Program-made: the position numbers and the translations under genes
Notes under the pieces: generated by a model
The model's database searches: none
Told to the model about the DNA's origin: nothing
The model's input: only the letters and a program-made list of their open reading frames with translations
Assembly: GCA_021797735.1 (NCBI GenBank)
Contig: JAJZZE010000052.1
Location: 1-64,000, forward strand
Reading direction: 5' to 3'
From: Thermoplasmata archaeon
GTDB taxonomy: Archaea; Thermoplasmatota; Thermoplasmata; Thermoplasmatales; Thermoplasmataceae
Length of the DNA stretch: 64,000 nucleotides
Shown: positions 63,783 to 64,000 of the stretch, in pieces
Position numbering within the stretch: the first letter of the stretch is position 1
How the letters are laid out: the number at the start of each line of letters is the position of its first letter

Positions 63783-63845
63783 TAATTCAGTATAAAATAA
63801 AAAATGTTTATATAAAACAATACAATTATGAAGAAGGTATAATAT

Positions 63846-63918
63846 GCCCCGATAGTGTAGCGGCCTATCATACAGGCCTGTCGAGCCTGTGACGTGGGTT
63901 CAAATCCCGCTCGGGGCG
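63846..63918 (+). tRNA. tRNA-Asp (GTC)
   Basis: A 73-base tRNA with acceptor stem GCCCCGA/TCGGGGC. The anticodon stem CAGGC/GCCTG closes loop CTGTCGA, giving GTC. The discriminator base is G73, the identity element for aspartate. A TATA-like sequence lies about 40 bases upstream. Confidence 0.97.
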
Positions 63919-64000
63919 TAACTTACAGTCCGGGTTGCCCGTGCTACTCTTTCTATTTGCCGTAAAATCCAGCTTTTTCATATTACTGCGCAACGCCGAA

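Noticed and set aside
1-64000. CRISPR array
   Set aside because: No series of short direct repeats with regular unique spacers was seen; the only direct repeats are the att copies, MITEs, target duplications and the 141-bp duplication.
63919-64000. Possible rRNA or other RNA after tRNA-Asp
   Set aside because: The last 80 bases are moderately GC-rich, but no known RNA motif or continuing frame could be recognised before the window ends.

Overview
The window reads as a chromosome segment of an AT-rich thermoacidophilic euryarchaeon of the order Thermoplasmatales (Picrophilus, Ferroplasma or Acidiplasma type; the genus cannot be fixed from this window). Supporting genes are a thermopsin-family acid protease, an M1 aminopeptidase of the tricorn-interacting-factor type, archaeal-type PEP carboxylase, a split glycine dehydrogenase, an archaeal RPA pair, type-A RNase P RNA, TATA-like boxes about 25 bases before start codons (many leaderless starts), and isoleucine/asparagine/lysine-rich proteins with strong ATA and AAA codon use.

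Layout. 1-4.3 kb: the 3' end of an unknown gene, then tRNA-Leu, whose 3' end starts a small decaying integrated element. It holds two frameshifted genes, a few small unknown genes and an intact tyrosine recombinase, and ends at a 15-bp copy of the tRNA end. A 271-bp MITE sits at that right boundary. 4.4-10.1 kb: a HAD phosphatase, an isolated 900-aa OLD-like ATPase/TOPRIM protein, BluB, a Nudix hydrolase and RNase P RNA. 10.2-13.2 kb: accessory DNA with a VapBC pair under a palindromic operator, a glycine/alanine-rich protein followed by a small membrane protein (possible toxin/immunity pair), and an IS256-family element. 13.4-17.7 kb: a ThDP enzyme with an aldehyde dehydrogenase, two orphan ORFs, and tRNA-Leu(UAA).

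17.7-26.4 kb: a DHA2 transporter and a fatty-acid degradation cluster: a hydroxyacyl-CoA dehydrogenase/enoyl-CoA hydratase fusion divergent from acyl-CoA synthetase, thiolase and two acyl-CoA dehydrogenases, the second of which seems to lack the usual catalytic Glu. 26.4-35 kb: a glycosyltransferase, the AMMECR1-Memo-radical SAM trio, a nitrilase-family amidase, an MqnD-like protein, a rubrerythrin-like protein with a perfect internal duplication, a Nudix hydrolase and PEP carboxylase. 35-41 kb: gcvPA/gcvPB and the RPA pair with overlapping starts, a second MITE, a possible YbjN-like protein, an NfeD-like protein and tRNA-Gly. 41.4-53.9 kb: a dolichol-kinase-like protein, a GNAT, Sua5, the M1 aminopeptidase, TldD and PmbA separated by a TnpB remnant, a CBS protein with a possible HPF-like tail, SHMT and a PLD-family protein. 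54-64 kb: tRNA-Ala, a second VapBC with a perfect palindrome at its promoter, a Na+/H+ antiporter, NAD synthetase, a DUF3311/SSS transporter pair of visibly higher GC, thermopsin, HemA and tRNA-Asp.

How the genes fit together. One-carbon and C3/C4 metabolism is represented by glycine dehydrogenase, SHMT and PEP carboxylase. Fatty acids are activated and oxidised by the 19.5-26.4 kb cluster. Peptide use is represented by secreted thermopsin, the M1 aminopeptidase and TldD/PmbA. Cofactor genes are BluB, NadE, HemA and perhaps MqnD. Accessory DNA is concentrated in 0-4.3 kb and 10-13.2 kb, with scattered relics elsewhere.
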